A stretch of 64,000 nucleotides of DNA from Bacillota bacterium (GCA_023460795.1 JAEWPC010000049.1:124001-188000), one strand, 5' to 3'. Counted from the first letter of the stretch, positions 8,837 through 17,570 are shown. The notes: generated by a model from the letters alone, not told the origin. Numbers and translations: made by a program.

Positions 8837-9922
8837 TTATTTTACGTTTTTGTATACGTCGTCCTTCGAGTGGAAGCCGTCGGCGATAACCGTGGCGTCG
8901 ATGTTCGTTTTGTCGACCGCGATCGGATCGAGCAGAACGGAAGGAACGTCGATTTTGCCGTTGTTGACCTTCTTGTCGGCGCCTACATCTTCGCCTTTGG
9001 CTAATTTAATCGCGAGATCGGCTGCTTTCTCGGCAATGGCTTTGATCGGTTTGTAGACCGTCATCGTCTGCGTGCCTTCTACGATGCGTTGAGCGGCGGC
9101 CAGCTCGGCGTCTTGCCCGGATACCGGAGTTTTACCTTGCATGCCTTGCGCCGTAAGCGCTTGGATAACGCCGCCTGCCGTACCGTCGTTCGCTGCAACG
9201 ACAGCGTCGATCTTATTGCTGTTAGCGGTCAGCGCGTTCTCCATGTTAGCCAGCGCGTTCGCTGGGTTCCATTCTTTCGTGAATTGATCGTATACGACTT
9301 GGATGTCGCCTTTATCGATGAGCGGCTGAAGGATGTTAAACGCGCCTTTCTTGAACAGGTGAGCGTTGTTGTCCGTCTCGGAGCCGCCGATGTAGACGTA
9401 TTTGCCTTTCGGTACGAGCTTCGTGATCGCTTCCGCTTGCATCTCGCCGACTCTCTCGTTGTCGAAGGAGACGTACAGGTCGAGATCGGAGTTCTTGATC
9501 AAACGGTCGTAAGCAAGTACTTTAATGCCGGCTGCGTGAGCTTTCTCGACGATCGCTGCCGTTGCTTCCGCGTTGTGCGGAATAACGACGAGGACGTCGA
9601 CGCCTTGGCTGATCAAGCTTTCCGCTTGAGCGATTTGCTTCGCGTCGTCGCTATTCGCTGCCTGAACGATGACTTCGGCGCCTTGCGCTTCGGCCGCTGC
9701 CTTGAACAGGTCGCGGTCTTTCTGCCAGCGTTCTTCCTGCAGGGTATCCATCGAGAAACCGATCTTGATTTTCGCGTCGTCCGAGGATCCGCTAGTCGTT
9801 GCTTTCGAGCCTGTATCGCCCGATGCGTTGTCGTTGTTGTTATTGCTGCCGCAGGCGGAAACGATGAAGACTAACACGAGAATGAGTGCGAAAACCCCGC
9901 TTTTCGTAAATCTTTTGTTCAT
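8837..9922 (-). CDS. Sugar-binding lipoprotein of the ABC transporter (XylF/ChvE type)
   Basis: 361 residues. The signal peptide ends in a lipobox (Val-Ser-Ala-Cys), followed by an Asn/Asp/Gly/Ser linker. The mature domain is a periplasmic-binding-protein type 1 fold with the DTLQEERWQKDRD start and VSFDNERVGEMQAE motif characteristic of xylose-binding XylF proteins; D-xylose is therefore the likeliest ligand, but ribose or others cannot be excluded. The ATG at 9922 has AAGGGAGA upstream; an in-frame TTG at 9943 overlaps the operator and is rejected as the start. The ATPase and permease genes follow. Confidence 0.93.
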   Translation of the reverse strand: MNKRFTKSGVFALILVLVFIVSACGSNNNNDNASGDTGSKATTSGSSDDAKIKIGFSMDTLQEERWQKDRDLFKAAAEAQGAEVIVQAANSDDAKQIAQAESLISQGVDVLVVIPHNAEATAAIVEKAHAAGIKVLAYDRLIKNSDLDLYVSFDNERVGEMQAEAITKLVPKGKYVYIGGSETDNNAHLFKKGAFNILQPLIDKGDIQVVYDQFTKEWNPANALANMENALTANSNKIDAVVAANDGTAGGVIQALTAQGMQGKTPVSGQDAELAAAQRIVEGTQTMTVYKPIKAIAEKAADLAIKLAKGEDVGADKKVNNGKIDVPSVLLDPIAVDKTNIDATVIADGFHSKDDVYKNVK

Positions 9923-9942
9923 CTTTGTCTCTCCCTTAACCA

Positions 9943-9962
9943 AAATGTAAATGCTTACATTT
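9943..9962 (-). promoter_or_regulatory. cre-like CcpA operator before the sugar transporter
   Basis: AAATGTAA and TTACATTT form a perfect inverted repeat around ATGC. The core differs from the cre consensus WTGNAANCGNWNNCAW at one position. It lies 20 bases before the binding-protein start, so bound CcpA would block elongation or initiation under rich carbon. A TTGACA on the minus strand at 10048-10043 could be the -35 of the promoter, but I could not find a convincing -10. Confidence 0.65.
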
Positions 9963-10054
9963 GAAATTTAACACGGATGAGGAAGCGTAGAGAGAGGGGA
10001 GCGTCTGTATTCTTTTGCGATCTTCTGCAATTTTTTAAGCGCTGTCAAATTTCG

Positions 10055-11563
10055 CTAACCTTTGCTTCCGAGCAGCGCTTTGCGGTACTCGGTCGGGGAC
10101 ATGCCGCAGCTTTTCTTGAACACTTTGCTGAAATAGTTCGGATCGTTGTAGCCGACCTCGAACGTAATCTCCTTCAAGCTGTGCTCCGGATTGCTCATCA
10201 GCGACTTCGCCTTATCGATGCGACACTCGGTCAAGAAGTCGATGTAGTTGATCCCGAGCTGCTCCTTGAACATCTTGCTGATATAGAAAGGATTCAAATC
10301 CACTTGTCTCGCGATCGTCTCTAGCGAGATCTCCTCGCTGGAATGGGCGATAATATACTGTTTGATCCGCTGGACGACGTCCGGCTCCATGCGCTCTTGG
10401 CGCGCGGCGATCGCGTTCATCAGATGATCGAGCAGGCGGTCCGTCTCCGTTCTAAGCTGAGGATAATCCTGGCATTGGTAGGCAAAAAGAGGTTTATCCG
10501 CTTCAACGCCCATCTCGAGCAGCACCCTGGAGATGAGCCATAATAAGCTCAGCGCCCGTTGCTGCGCTTCGACAAGGCTAAGCCCGGCGTCTTCGCCGCG
10601 CTGGATGAGCGAGAGCACCGAATGCCGAACCTCCGGCCACTGGCCGAGCCGGATCCGGTCCAGGAATTGCTTCTCGAGCTGTTGCTCTTGATAGTCGCTG
10701 CGGCGGTCGTTCCAAGATGGAAGCTCCGAGTAGAACCGATATTTGACCGGCTGCGACATGTCCGCGGAGGCGATGAGTGCTTCTTGGTACGAGTAACGAA
10801 TATGATCGAGCGTCCCGTACGGGTTGCCGATGCCGATGAAGCCATCGCTGCTTCGCTGCTGGAGCGAGAGCAGCTGCTGCGCAAGGGAAGAGGCTTGGGA
10901 TCGGTAAGACTTGCCGGCTTCGCGGAAGACGATAAGCGGGATTTGCCGGCCGGACATCGCGCCGATCCATCCGCTGCCGAGCGCGCGCAGCTTCTCCTTG
11001 ACGGCGCTGTAGAATGGCTCCGCCGGTTGAGCTCGCGACAAGGTGAGCAGCATTACGAACGCTTCGCGCGTCGTATCGCCTCCGAGCATGCCCAACATCT
11101 CGTCGAGATGAACCTCATGCACGCGGTCGAACAGCAGCTGCGTGACGACGTCGGCTTCAATGACGGTCAGCATCGCATCCTTCTCGCTGCGCTCGGCGAG
11201 AATGCGCCGGATGACGTTGCCGACCGATTCTATGATCTCGCTAGCGCGGCTCGGCTTCAGCAGGAAGTCCTCCACGCCGAGCTTCAGCGCCTTCCTCGCG
11301 TAATCGAACATTTCGTAAGCCGTTACGATAATAAACCTCATGTCCGGGTAGTCCTCGCGGATTCGTTCCACCGCTTCGAGTCCGCTTATTCCCGGCATTT
11401 TGATATCCATCAGAATCAGGTCCGGAAGAAATTCGGGAACGGCTTCGATCGCTTTCATGCCGTTCTTCGCTTGCCGAATGTCCGCGTCCGGAAACCCGCT
11501 TCGCAAGATCGCTTCCAATCCGTCTCTCTCGATTTGCTCGTCGTCGACGATTAACAGCTTCAT
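10055..11563 (-). CDS. YesN-like response regulator (REC plus AraC-type HTH)
   Basis: 502 residues. An N-terminal receiver domain (LLIVDDEQIERDGL, phospho-acceptor Asp in LILMDIKMPG near residue 54, Lys in FLLKPS near 104) is joined through a long linker to a C-terminal AraC-family pair of helix-turn-helix motifs (YISKMFKEQLGINYIDFLTE and VGYNDPNYFSKVFKKSCGMS). It probably activates the adjacent divergent-in-function but same-strand sugar transporter operon. Its ATG overlaps the kinase stop as ATGA, so regulator and kinase are translationally coupled. Confidence 0.95.
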   Translation of the reverse strand: MKLLIVDDEQIERDGLEAILRSGFPDADIRQAKNGMKAIEAVPEFLPDLILMDIKMPGISGLEAVERIREDYPDMRFIIVTAYEMFDYARKALKLGVEDFLLKPSRASEIIESVGNVIRRILAERSEKDAMLTVIEADVVTQLLFDRVHEVHLDEMLGMLGGDTTREAFVMLLTLSRAQPAEPFYSAVKEKLRALGSGWIGAMSGRQIPLIVFREAGKSYRSQASSLAQQLLSLQQRSSDGFIGIGNPYGTLDHIRYSYQEALIASADMSQPVKYRFYSELPSWNDRRSDYQEQQLEKQFLDRIRLGQWPEVRHSVLSLIQRGEDAGLSLVEAQQRALSLLWLISRVLLEMGVEADKPLFAYQCQDYPQLRTETDRLLDHLMNAIAARQERMEPDVVQRIKQYIIAHSSEEISLETIARQVDLNPFYISKMFKEQLGINYIDFLTECRIDKAKSLMSNPEHSLKEITFEVGYNDPNYFSKVFKKSCGMSPTEYRKALLGSKG

Positions 11564-13008
11564 GCCGTTACCCCCTTCTCGATTGCGGTAGGCAGCCGCA
11601 GAATGACCTTCGTGCCTTGTCCGGGAATGCTGATCACGTCAATGACGTCGTCGCGCCCGTAGAAGAGCCTAAGCCGCCGGACGACGTTGCTGAAGCCGAT
11701 GCCCGTCGAGTGGCCCTGCCCGGAATCCCCGCTGCCGTCGAACAGTTGACGGATCTTCTCCTCGGGCATGCCTCCCCCGTCGTCTTCGATCTCTACCGCT
11801 ACGAAATCCCCGCCGTCGTATACGCGGAACGTAATCGTGCCTCCGTCTTCGAGGGGCTCGATCCCGTGAATGACGGCGTTCTCGATAATCGGCTGCAGCG
11901 TAAGGCTCGGCAACGCGGTCTTGAGACAGCTCTCGTCGACCTCCAGCACGAACCGAAGCCGGTCGGGGAATCTCGCTCTCTGGATTTCGATGTACTTGAG
12001 CAGCACGTCCCGCTCGTCGCGAAGCGTTACCGCGCGGTCGAGATGCCGCAGGTTATAACGCAGCAGACCGGCTACGCTCACGATCAGATCGCTCGTCTGT
12101 CGGGAGCCTTCTAAGAAAGCCTTCTTCGACAGCGTGTCCAGCGTATTGAAGAGGAAGTGCGGATTAATCTGGCTTTGCAGGCTGCGGAGCTGGCTCTCCT
12201 TGAGATGCAGCCGGTTTTCCTGCAGCTCGATCTCCAGCTGGGCCGTATGCTGGATTTCGGAAATCAGGTTGTTAATGTCTATGCGCATCCGGTCGAAAGT
12301 ACGAGCCAGGAACGCGATCTCGTCGTTGGACTGGACTTCGATCTTCAGGTCGAATCGCCCTCGCGACAGCTCCCTGGCCGCGAAGATCAGCTTCTGGATC
12401 GGGCGCGTCATGCCGAGCGAGAACCAATACGCGAAGAGCAGCAGGAGGACGGTAATCAGCCCGAGAATGAGGAAGCCGAGCTTCTTGAGCGCGTCGGACT
12501 GCTTGATAATGCCGCGGTAGAAGTCGTCGTACGTCTTCAATTCCTTGTCGATCAGAGTAAGCGTCGTCTCGGCGATATATTGAGAGATTCGCGTGGCGTC
12601 TGAGAAGCGGGTCGTGGCGGCTTCGTTGTTCTTCTGATCGAAAAACATAAGAGAGAGGTCGGTGGCTTCGAGCAAGCTGTCGATCATGTACATATAGTTG
12701 GTGAGCGTGAATTCGTTATCTCTGTTCTTCAGCTCGGCAACGAGCCGCTTGGCTTGAAGGAGCTGGTCTTTGCTCGTATTGAGGTCATGAAGCAGGGAAG
12801 AGGAAGGAGCGAGCAAATAGTTGTTCAGCGCGGTTACCGTATGCTGGCTGAGCCCGGTCACCTCGTTCATGCGCAAGTAGCGCTGGAGAATGCGGTTGTA
12901 GCGCTCCTGGGTTTGTTGGTTGTAGTAGGTGAGTAGTCCCCAGATGAACGTCATGCTGAAAAGAACGATCGCGGACAAGAGCAATATTTTCTTCTGAATG
13001 CTATTCAT
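11560..13008 (-). CDS. YesM-like sensor histidine kinase
   Basis: 482 residues. A first membrane span (about 8-28), an extracytoplasmic helical region, a second span (about 175-200), a HAMP linker, a His_kinase domain with the phospho-acceptor His in QINPHFLFNTLDT, and a HATPase_c domain ending GTGIGF-like. The extracellular part is helical and short rather than a dCache fold, which suits reception of a signal from a partner protein. It overlaps the upstream binding-protein gene by 8 bases and the regulator by 4, so the three make one operon. Confidence 0.94.
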   Translation of the reverse strand: MNSIQKKILLLSAIVLFSMTFIWGLLTYYNQQTQERYNRILQRYLRMNEVTGLSQHTVTALNNYLLAPSSSLLHDLNTSKDQLLQAKRLVAELKNRDNEFTLTNYMYMIDSLLEATDLSLMFFDQKNNEAATTRFSDATRISQYIAETTLTLIDKELKTYDDFYRGIIKQSDALKKLGFLILGLITVLLLLFAYWFSLGMTRPIQKLIFAARELSRGRFDLKIEVQSNDEIAFLARTFDRMRIDINNLISEIQHTAQLEIELQENRLHLKESQLRSLQSQINPHFLFNTLDTLSKKAFLEGSRQTSDLIVSVAGLLRYNLRHLDRAVTLRDERDVLLKYIEIQRARFPDRLRFVLEVDESCLKTALPSLTLQPIIENAVIHGIEPLEDGGTITFRVYDGGDFVAVEIEDDGGGMPEEKIRQLFDGSGDSGQGHSTGIGFSNVVRRLRLFYGRDDVIDVISIPGQGTKVILRLPTAIEKGVTA

Positions 13009-13981
13009 CGGCAGACCCCGCTTTCAGCACTCGGATATCCGTATAATAGCCGTCGGAATTGAGCGGGAGCAGCTCGCCCTTCAGCCAGCGAACCATCAGA
13101 TCTACGCTTTCCTGGCCCATCGCTTCGGGGGATTGGGCGACCAGGGCGTCGATCTTGCCTTGCTGCAGCAAGGTTAACGCTTCCGGGTTATCGTCGAACG
13201 AATAGATGAAGTAGGGATCCACCTTCGAACGTCTGGCCAGCTCCTGAATGACAGCGCTTACGTTACTGCCCGTCGTCGTGATGAACGCTTCGATGTCGGG
13301 GTGCTGGTTCATGTACTGGTTCGTTGCTTGCACGATCTGTTCCCTCGTCGTGCCCGTCGCGACGATCTCCACCTGAATGTTCGGGTAGCCGCTCAGCGCG
13401 TCGATGATGCCGTTCAACCGGGAGCGCTGATACTCTTCCTGCCGGTCCGCGGCCATTAAGACGACTTTGCCGGAGAAGCCCATGTCGGACAGCAACTGGC
13501 GGGCGATCATCTGTCCCGCTTCGTAGTGGTTCGAGCCGACGTAGGTCTTGCGCAGGCTCTCGTTCATCGGCACGTCGTTCGCCACCGTAATGACGGGGAT
13601 GCCGCTTTCGGTCGCCCGGTACATCGTCAGCTGCTTAAACTCGAGCGTGTCCAGCCCTTGCACGATAATGCCGTCCACCTTGGAGGCGATCGCTATATCT
13701 AAGTTCTTCATGAATTCGTCTTCGTTCCGGTTGTAGCTCTCCCACGCCTCCAAGCTGACGCCGTTGCGATTCGCCGAAGCGAGAGCCCCGTCTTTAACCT
13801 GGTTCCAGAACGGCGTGTCGCGTTCCCTCGTAATGAGCACGAACCGGTAGCCGCCGTCCGGATCGCTCGGCTCTCCCGGGCCGGCTAACCCGGCGTTCAA
13901 CACTTTAACCGTATAGTAAACGGTGAAATACAAAATGACGGCGCATCCGATCGATAACAGATAGATATACCATTTGCGCAA
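13001..13981 (-). CDS. Membrane-anchored sugar-binding sensor protein (XylFII-like)
   Basis: 326 residues with one uncleaved-looking N-terminal membrane segment (about residues 5-26) and then a periplasmic-binding-protein type 1 domain (FVLITRERDTPFWNQVKDGA to the C-terminus). It lacks a lipobox Cys. Such anchored binding proteins, encoded with YesM/LytS-type kinases, sense sugar outside the cell and pass the signal to the kinase, as known for the clostridial XylFII-LytS pair. The start is a TTG at 13981 preceded by a run of G; no in-frame ATG occurs before the membrane segment. Confidence 0.88.
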   Translation of the reverse strand: MRKWYIYLLSIGCAVILYFTVYYTVKVLNAGLAGPGEPSDPDGGYRFVLITRERDTPFWNQVKDGALASANRNGVSLEAWESYNRNEDEFMKNLDIAIASKVDGIIVQGLDTLEFKQLTMYRATESGIPVITVANDVPMNESLRKTYVGSNHYEAGQMIARQLLSDMGFSGKVVLMAADRQEEYQRSRLNGIIDALSGYPNIQVEIVATGTTREQIVQATNQYMNQHPDIEAFITTTGSNVSAVIQELARRSKVDPYFIYSFDDNPEALTLLQQGKIDALVAQSPEAMGQESVDLMVRWLKGELLPLNSDGYYTDIRVLKAGSADE

Positions 13982-14036
13982 GCTTTATCCCCCCGGTTCT
14001 CCGGCAGTACGGAACAGTCGAACGGTGTCCAACCAA

Positions 14037-14065
14037 ATTATGGGGCATATAAACATCCGCGACAA
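14037..14065 (-). promoter_or_regulatory. Promoter of the sugar-sensing operon
   Basis: On the minus strand, TTGTCG (14065-14060), a 17-base spacer and CATAAT (14042-14037), ending about 55 bases before the TTG start at 13981. Confidence 0.65.
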
Positions 14066-14169
14066 GTAGAATGATAGGTTTATCATTTCCGCCCCCCGGA
14101 CATACTGTGGATACGACGTTCCGGAACGCATAGATCGGCGCCGACGGGTGCCCGGGGAGAGATCAATCT

Positions 14170-14856
14170 ATGCGCGTTCAATATTATTCGCCATTATCCA
14201 AATCTATTAGGATCGTTAAAGCTATTATTCTCGGTTTTGTCGTGTCGATCGGTCTATGCGCCACGTTCGGACGTTTCGCGTCCGCTCTAGCTTCCGAGAT
14301 CATTCCCGAAGACGCGATTCGGATACGGATTATCGCCAACTCCGACAGCGACTTCGATCAAGCCGTTAAGCAAGACGTGAGGGACAGCGTATCCAAAGCG
14401 ATCAGCGCCTGGGGAGAGATGCCCGCGAACCACGACGAAGCGCAAAGCTTCATTCGCCGGCATATGAAACAGCTTCAAAAGCTGGTGAATGCCGAGCTTG
14501 ATGAGCATGACGCGGAGTATAAAGGGGTTGTGGAGCTGGCCGACGTTCCTTTCCCGGAGAAGGATTTCAAGGGGACCGACTATCCGGCCGGAGACTATGA
14601 AGCGCTGCGTATTACGCTGGGCGACGGCGAAGGCGCGAACTGGTGGTGCGTGCTGTTTCCTCCAATGTGCTTGACCGCGGCGACGGCGAAGGATAAGGAC
14701 TCCGACGCCAAAGTGACGCCCGCAAGCTTAAAGTCCGGGATCACAGGTGTTAAGCTCGGCGACGAGGGAGAGACCCCCGACAAGCCGAAGCCGAAGTTTT
14801 TCCTCGCCGTGCTGCTGCAGAAGCTGTTCGCGTTCATCGCTGGACTGTTCTCTTGA
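14170..14856 (+). CDS. spoIIR: Stage II sporulation protein R
   Basis: 228 residues. SpoIIR is secreted by the forespore and triggers SpoIIGA to process pro-sigma-E in the mother cell. There is one N-terminal hydrophobic segment (about 17-40), then the conserved IPEDAIRIRIIANSD stretch and the NWWCVLFPPMC motif near residue 158-168. A C-terminal hydrophobic tail (FLAVLLQKLFAFIAGLF) is also present. GGGGAGAG precedes the ATG. It is expected to be read by sigma-F, but I found no convincing sigma-F promoter in the 188-base gap. Its place before ywlC matches B. subtilis. Confidence 0.96.
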   Translation: MRVQYYSPLSKSIRIVKAIILGFVVSIGLCATFGRFASALASEIIPEDAIRIRIIANSDSDFDQAVKQDVRDSVSKAISAWGEMPANHDEAQSFIRRHMKQLQKLVNAELDEHDAEYKGVVELADVPFPEKDFKGTDYPAGDYEALRITLGDGEGANWWCVLFPPMCLTAATAKDKDSDAKVTPASLKSGITGVKLGDEGETPDKPKPKFFLAVLLQKLFAFIAGLFS

Positions 14857-14858
14857 TG

Positions 14859-14867
14859 TGATATAAT
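14859..14867 (+). promoter_or_regulatory. Extended -10 promoter for ywlC
   Basis: TGA followed by TATAAT (extended -10), just after the spoIIR stop and 39 bases before the ywlC start. Confidence 0.6.
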
Positions 14868-14905
14868 AGCGGGACAAGGACAGTCTACAAGGATGGAAAA
14901 TAAGC

Positions 14906-15955
14906 ATGAAGACGCAATATTGGTCCGTTGACGAGGCGCGGACAGGTTTGAATGAAGCCGCCGCGGCGCTCGCCGCAGGCGGCATCGTTGCGTTCCCGAC
15001 CGAGACGGTGTACGGTCTTGGCGGAGATGCGGGCAACACGGAAGCGGTTCAGCGCATATTCGCCGCGAAGGGACGGCCGTCCGACAATCCGCTCATTGTT
15101 CACTTGGCGGACGCGTCGGCGGTAGATCTTCTGGCGGCTAGGGTTAGCGACATCGAGCGGTTGCTCATGGAGGCGTTCTGGCCGGGTCCGCTGACGCTCG
15201 TGCTACCGGTAAGGGAAGGCGTCGTCTCGCCGCTTGTAACCGCGGGGCTCGATACGGTCGCGGTTCGCGTGCCCGAGCATGAGGTTGCGCGGGAGCTCAT
15301 CGCGTCGTCCGGGCGACCGATCGCGGCGCCGAGCGCGAACCGCTCGGGCCGTCCGAGCCCGACGCTTGCCGCGCACGTTCGCGAGGACTTGGATGGGCGT
15401 ATCGACGGTCTGCTCGACGGCGGACCGACCGGCGTCGGCTTGGAATCGACGGTCGTGCGAGTCGTCGGAGACCGGATCCATATTCTTAGGCCGGGCGGCG
15501 TAACCCGCGAGATGCTGCAGCAAGCGGTCGGCGAGCGAGCGACGGTCGCAGGACCCGCCGAGGCTGCCGCTTCGCAAGAGCAAGCGCCGAGGTCGCCCGG
15601 CGTCAAATACGCGCACTACGCGCCAAAAGGCGAGCTCCTGCTCGTGGCCGGGAATCCGGCGGATATGGTCGCCGCCGTTCAAGCGCGGGTGGCGGAGGCG
15701 AAGGCGCGAGGCTTGCGCGTCGGCGTGCTCGCCAGCTCCGAGCACGCGCCGCGCTACGAGGCGGACGCGGTGCTCGACTTCGGCTCCCGGAGCGAGCCGG
15801 AGGTTGCCGCGCAATCGCTCTACGCGCTGCTGCGCGAATGCGACGAGCGCGGGATGGACTTCATCGTCGCGGAGGGCTACGACGAGCGCGGCATCGGCGC
15901 CGCGCTGATGAATCGCTTGCGCAAAGCCGCCGGCGGACGCGTTCTTCACGTATAG
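14906..15955 (+). CDS. ywlC: Threonylcarbamoyl-AMP synthase (Sua5/YwlC)
   Basis: 349 residues, the long Sua5 form. The enzyme makes L-threonylcarbamoyl adenylate from threonine, bicarbonate and ATP for the t6A37 tRNA modification. The YrdC domain (about 12-205) carries the GGIVAFPTETVYGLGGDA motif near residue 28-45, the KGRPSDNPLIVH loop, and SANRSGRPSPT. A Sua5 C-terminal domain (about 225-349, beginning after SPGVKYAHYAPK) follows. Codon use is strongly G/C-ending like its neighbours. Confidence 0.96.
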   Translation: MKTQYWSVDEARTGLNEAAAALAAGGIVAFPTETVYGLGGDAGNTEAVQRIFAAKGRPSDNPLIVHLADASAVDLLAARVSDIERLLMEAFWPGPLTLVLPVREGVVSPLVTAGLDTVAVRVPEHEVARELIASSGRPIAAPSANRSGRPSPTLAAHVREDLDGRIDGLLDGGPTGVGLESTVVRVVGDRIHILRPGGVTREMLQQAVGERATVAGPAEAAASQEQAPRSPGVKYAHYAPKGELLLVAGNPADMVAAVQARVAEAKARGLRVGVLASSEHAPRYEADAVLDFGSRSEPEVAAQSLYALLRECDERGMDFIVAEGYDERGIGAALMNRLRKAAGGRVLHV

Positions 15956-16063
15956 ATCGGCCGCTTGTCCCCCACTCTAGGCGCATGATCCCCAACCCGT
16001 CCGCATATAACGGGTATATGGAGAAGCGGCGGGGTTTCCGCGCCGCAAGGGGAGGGACAAGCA

Positions 16064-16624
16064 ATGACGGACTGGTCCATCGCGGCCGGGCAAATGCTGA
16101 CGATCCTCGTCATGGCGGTGGCGCTGGGCATGGATGCTTTTTCGCTGGGCATCGGCATCGGTCTGAAGGGCATACGTCGTCGCGACGTGGCTAGACTAAG
16201 CACGATTATCGCACTGTTCCATGTGATTATGCCGCTAGGAGGCATGATCATGGGGCAATACGTGAGCACGTTGCTCGGAGACATCGCAACTTCGGCGGCG
16301 GGAGCGTTGCTGTTGCTGCTTGGCGGACATATGGTGTATAGCTCGCTGCGCGGGGAATCGGTAGATTCAATCGATCACCGGACCGTCTGGGGGATGCTCG
16401 TATTTTCGTTCAGCGTGAGCATAGATTCCTTTTCCGTAGGGGTATCGCTTGGCATGTTCTCGTCGCATTTGTTCGTCACGGTGATGCTGTTCGGGCTGAT
16501 CGGGGGTCTCATGAGCGTAATGGGGTTGATGCTGGGACGACACGTCAGCCGCTCGCTGGGAGGATATGGCGAGGCGCTTGGCGGTGTTATTTTGTTCGGA
16601 TTTGGATTATTATTTCTTATATGA
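16064..16624 (+). CDS. mntP: Manganese efflux pump MntP
   Basis: 186 residues and six predicted membrane spans arranged as two similar halves. The paired acidic motifs of the family are visible: ALGMDAFSLGIGIGLKG near residue 20 and SVSIDSFSVGVSLGMF near residue 120. MntP exports excess Mn2+ across the cytoplasmic membrane. In many species it is controlled by MntR or the yybP-ykoY riboswitch; I see no such leader in the short gap here. GGGGAGGG precedes the ATG. The place between ywlC and ywlE matches ywlD in B. subtilis. Confidence 0.95.
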   Translation: MTDWSIAAGQMLTILVMAVALGMDAFSLGIGIGLKGIRRRDVARLSTIIALFHVIMPLGGMIMGQYVSTLLGDIATSAAGALLLLLGGHMVYSSLRGESVDSIDHRTVWGMLVFSFSVSIDSFSVGVSLGMFSSHLFVTVMLFGLIGGLMSVMGLMLGRHVSRSLGGYGEALGGVILFGFGLLFLI

Positions 16625-16656
16625 ACACATAGACCTCACGACGAAGGGGTGAGCGT

Positions 16657-17250
16657 ATGCTCCGAATCTTGATCGTATGTACGGGGAATACGTGCCGCAG
16701 CCCGATGGCGCACGCGATGCTGGCGGACCTGGCGGCGCGCGCAGGCAAGCAAGTCGAAGTGCGTTCCGCGGGAGTAGCCACGTTGGACGGCTTGCCGGCA
16801 TCCCCTCACGCCGTAACGGCGCTTCGCAAGCGTAACCTGGAAGCCCCCGGCGCTTCGAAGGCCCTGACGGCGAACGAAGTAGGCTGGGCGGATTTGATAT
16901 TGACGTTGTCGACCAGCCATAAGCGGGCGATCGTCCAGTCGTATCCGGAGGCGATCGGGAAGACGCACACGATTAAGGAATACGCGCTGAAGGACGATTC
17001 CGTCATGGACGACGTCGCGGAAGCGGAGAGCCTATACACGGAGTGGCAGATGCGCCAGGCGCTCGGTCAGCAATTGTCCGCGGAAGAGCAGGGGCGGCTG
17101 TTCGAGCTGCAGCGGCGAATTCCGAATTTCGACATCGCGGATCCGTTCGGCGGCTCTCTTACGCTGTACGAACAGTGCGCGGACGAGATCGAGGACGCGT
17201 TACTGAGCATCGTAGAGAGGCTGGACGCGGGCGATACGAAGAGCGAATAG
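16657..17250 (+). CDS. ywlE: Protein arginine phosphatase YwlE
   Basis: 197 residues. It belongs to the low-molecular-weight phosphatase fold. The P-loop CTGNTCRSPMA is at residues 8-18; the Thr after Asn, in place of the Ile of tyrosine phosphatases, is the feature linked to phosphoarginine specificity. YwlE reverses McsB arginine phosphorylation of proteins such as CtsR and ClpC substrates. The protein is longer than the B. subtilis form (about 150 residues), mainly through an insertion around residues 110-150. AAGGGGTG precedes the ATG. Confidence 0.93.
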   Translation: MLRILIVCTGNTCRSPMAHAMLADLAARAGKQVEVRSAGVATLDGLPASPHAVTALRKRNLEAPGASKALTANEVGWADLILTLSTSHKRAIVQSYPEAIGKTHTIKEYALKDDSVMDDVAEAESLYTEWQMRQALGQQLSAEEQGRLFELQRRIPNFDIADPFGGSLTLYEQCADEIEDALLSIVERLDAGDTKSE

Positions 17251-17263
17251 GCGCGAAGGGTGA

Positions 17264-17292
17264 TTGATTTTTTCGTCGCCGTTCGGTATGAT
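17264..17292 (+). promoter_or_regulatory. Promoter of the rpiB-ywlG-glyA operon
   Basis: TTGATT at 17264-17269, a 17-base spacer and TATGAT at 17287-17292. Transcription would start near 17299, just ahead of the riboswitch aptamer. Confidence 0.8.
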
Positions 17293-17310
17293 GAAAGCAC
17301 AACTTCAAGG

Positions 17311-17450
17311 TTCCGATGTAACTGGCGACGCGTAGTGGGTAGAACCACGGTGGAGCATCGGGACACGGGGTCCCCGGAAAGTAATCGGAATACTCTTCGG
17401 AGTATCGCTTCACTTTTTGGGGTGTATACCGGCCGGTCGCCTGGGCGAAG
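17311..17450 (+). ncRNA. ZTP (pfl) riboswitch
   Basis: The aptamer starts with a P1 stem CCGATG (17313-17318) pairing with CATCGG (17356-17361). Inside it lie the conserved ACTGGCGA and the GTGGG...AACCAC hairpin with GGAGC after it. The second domain is at 17430-17446, with the hallmark CGGTCGCCTGGGC. The two halves are joined by a linker of nearly 70 bases that contains its own hairpin (ATACTC-TTCG-GAGTAT). ZTP/ZMP accumulates when 10-formyl-tetrahydrofolate is short; the regulated operon ends in glyA, which supplies one-carbon units, so the physiology fits. Confidence 0.88.
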
Positions 17451-17482
17451 AGCAGCGTGCGTGTGCACGTTTGCTCTTTTTT
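17449..17482 (+). terminator. Expression-platform terminator of the ZTP riboswitch
   Basis: AGAGCA-GCGTGC pairs with GCACG-TT-TGCTCT and is followed by a T-run to 17482. Its 5' arm begins directly after the conserved CGCCTGGGCG, so ligand binding and terminator folding can compete. Confidence 0.85.
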
Positions 17483-17536
17483 GTCTTCATACGGCGTTGC
17501 GGGTGTCGAATCCTGTTTGGCTGGAAGCAATTCGAG

Positions 17537-17542
17537 TATAAT
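17537..17542 (+). promoter_or_regulatory. Possible second promoter before rpiB
   Basis: A perfect TATAAT downstream of the riboswitch terminator and 28 bases before the rpiB start, but with no good -35 at 17 bases. If active it would bypass riboswitch control. Confidence 0.35.
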
Positions 17543-17570
17543 AGCTACGTATACGAGGGAGGTCGTAAGG

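Noticed and set aside
9923..9943. Upstream TTG start for the sugar-binding lipoprotein
   Set aside because: It would place the start inside the operator palindrome and upstream of the ribosome-binding site; the ATG at 9922 is well placed.
14040..14080. Sigma-F promoter for spoIIR
   Set aside because: A GCATA occurs at 14045 but the -10 region at the right distance does not match the sigma-F pattern.
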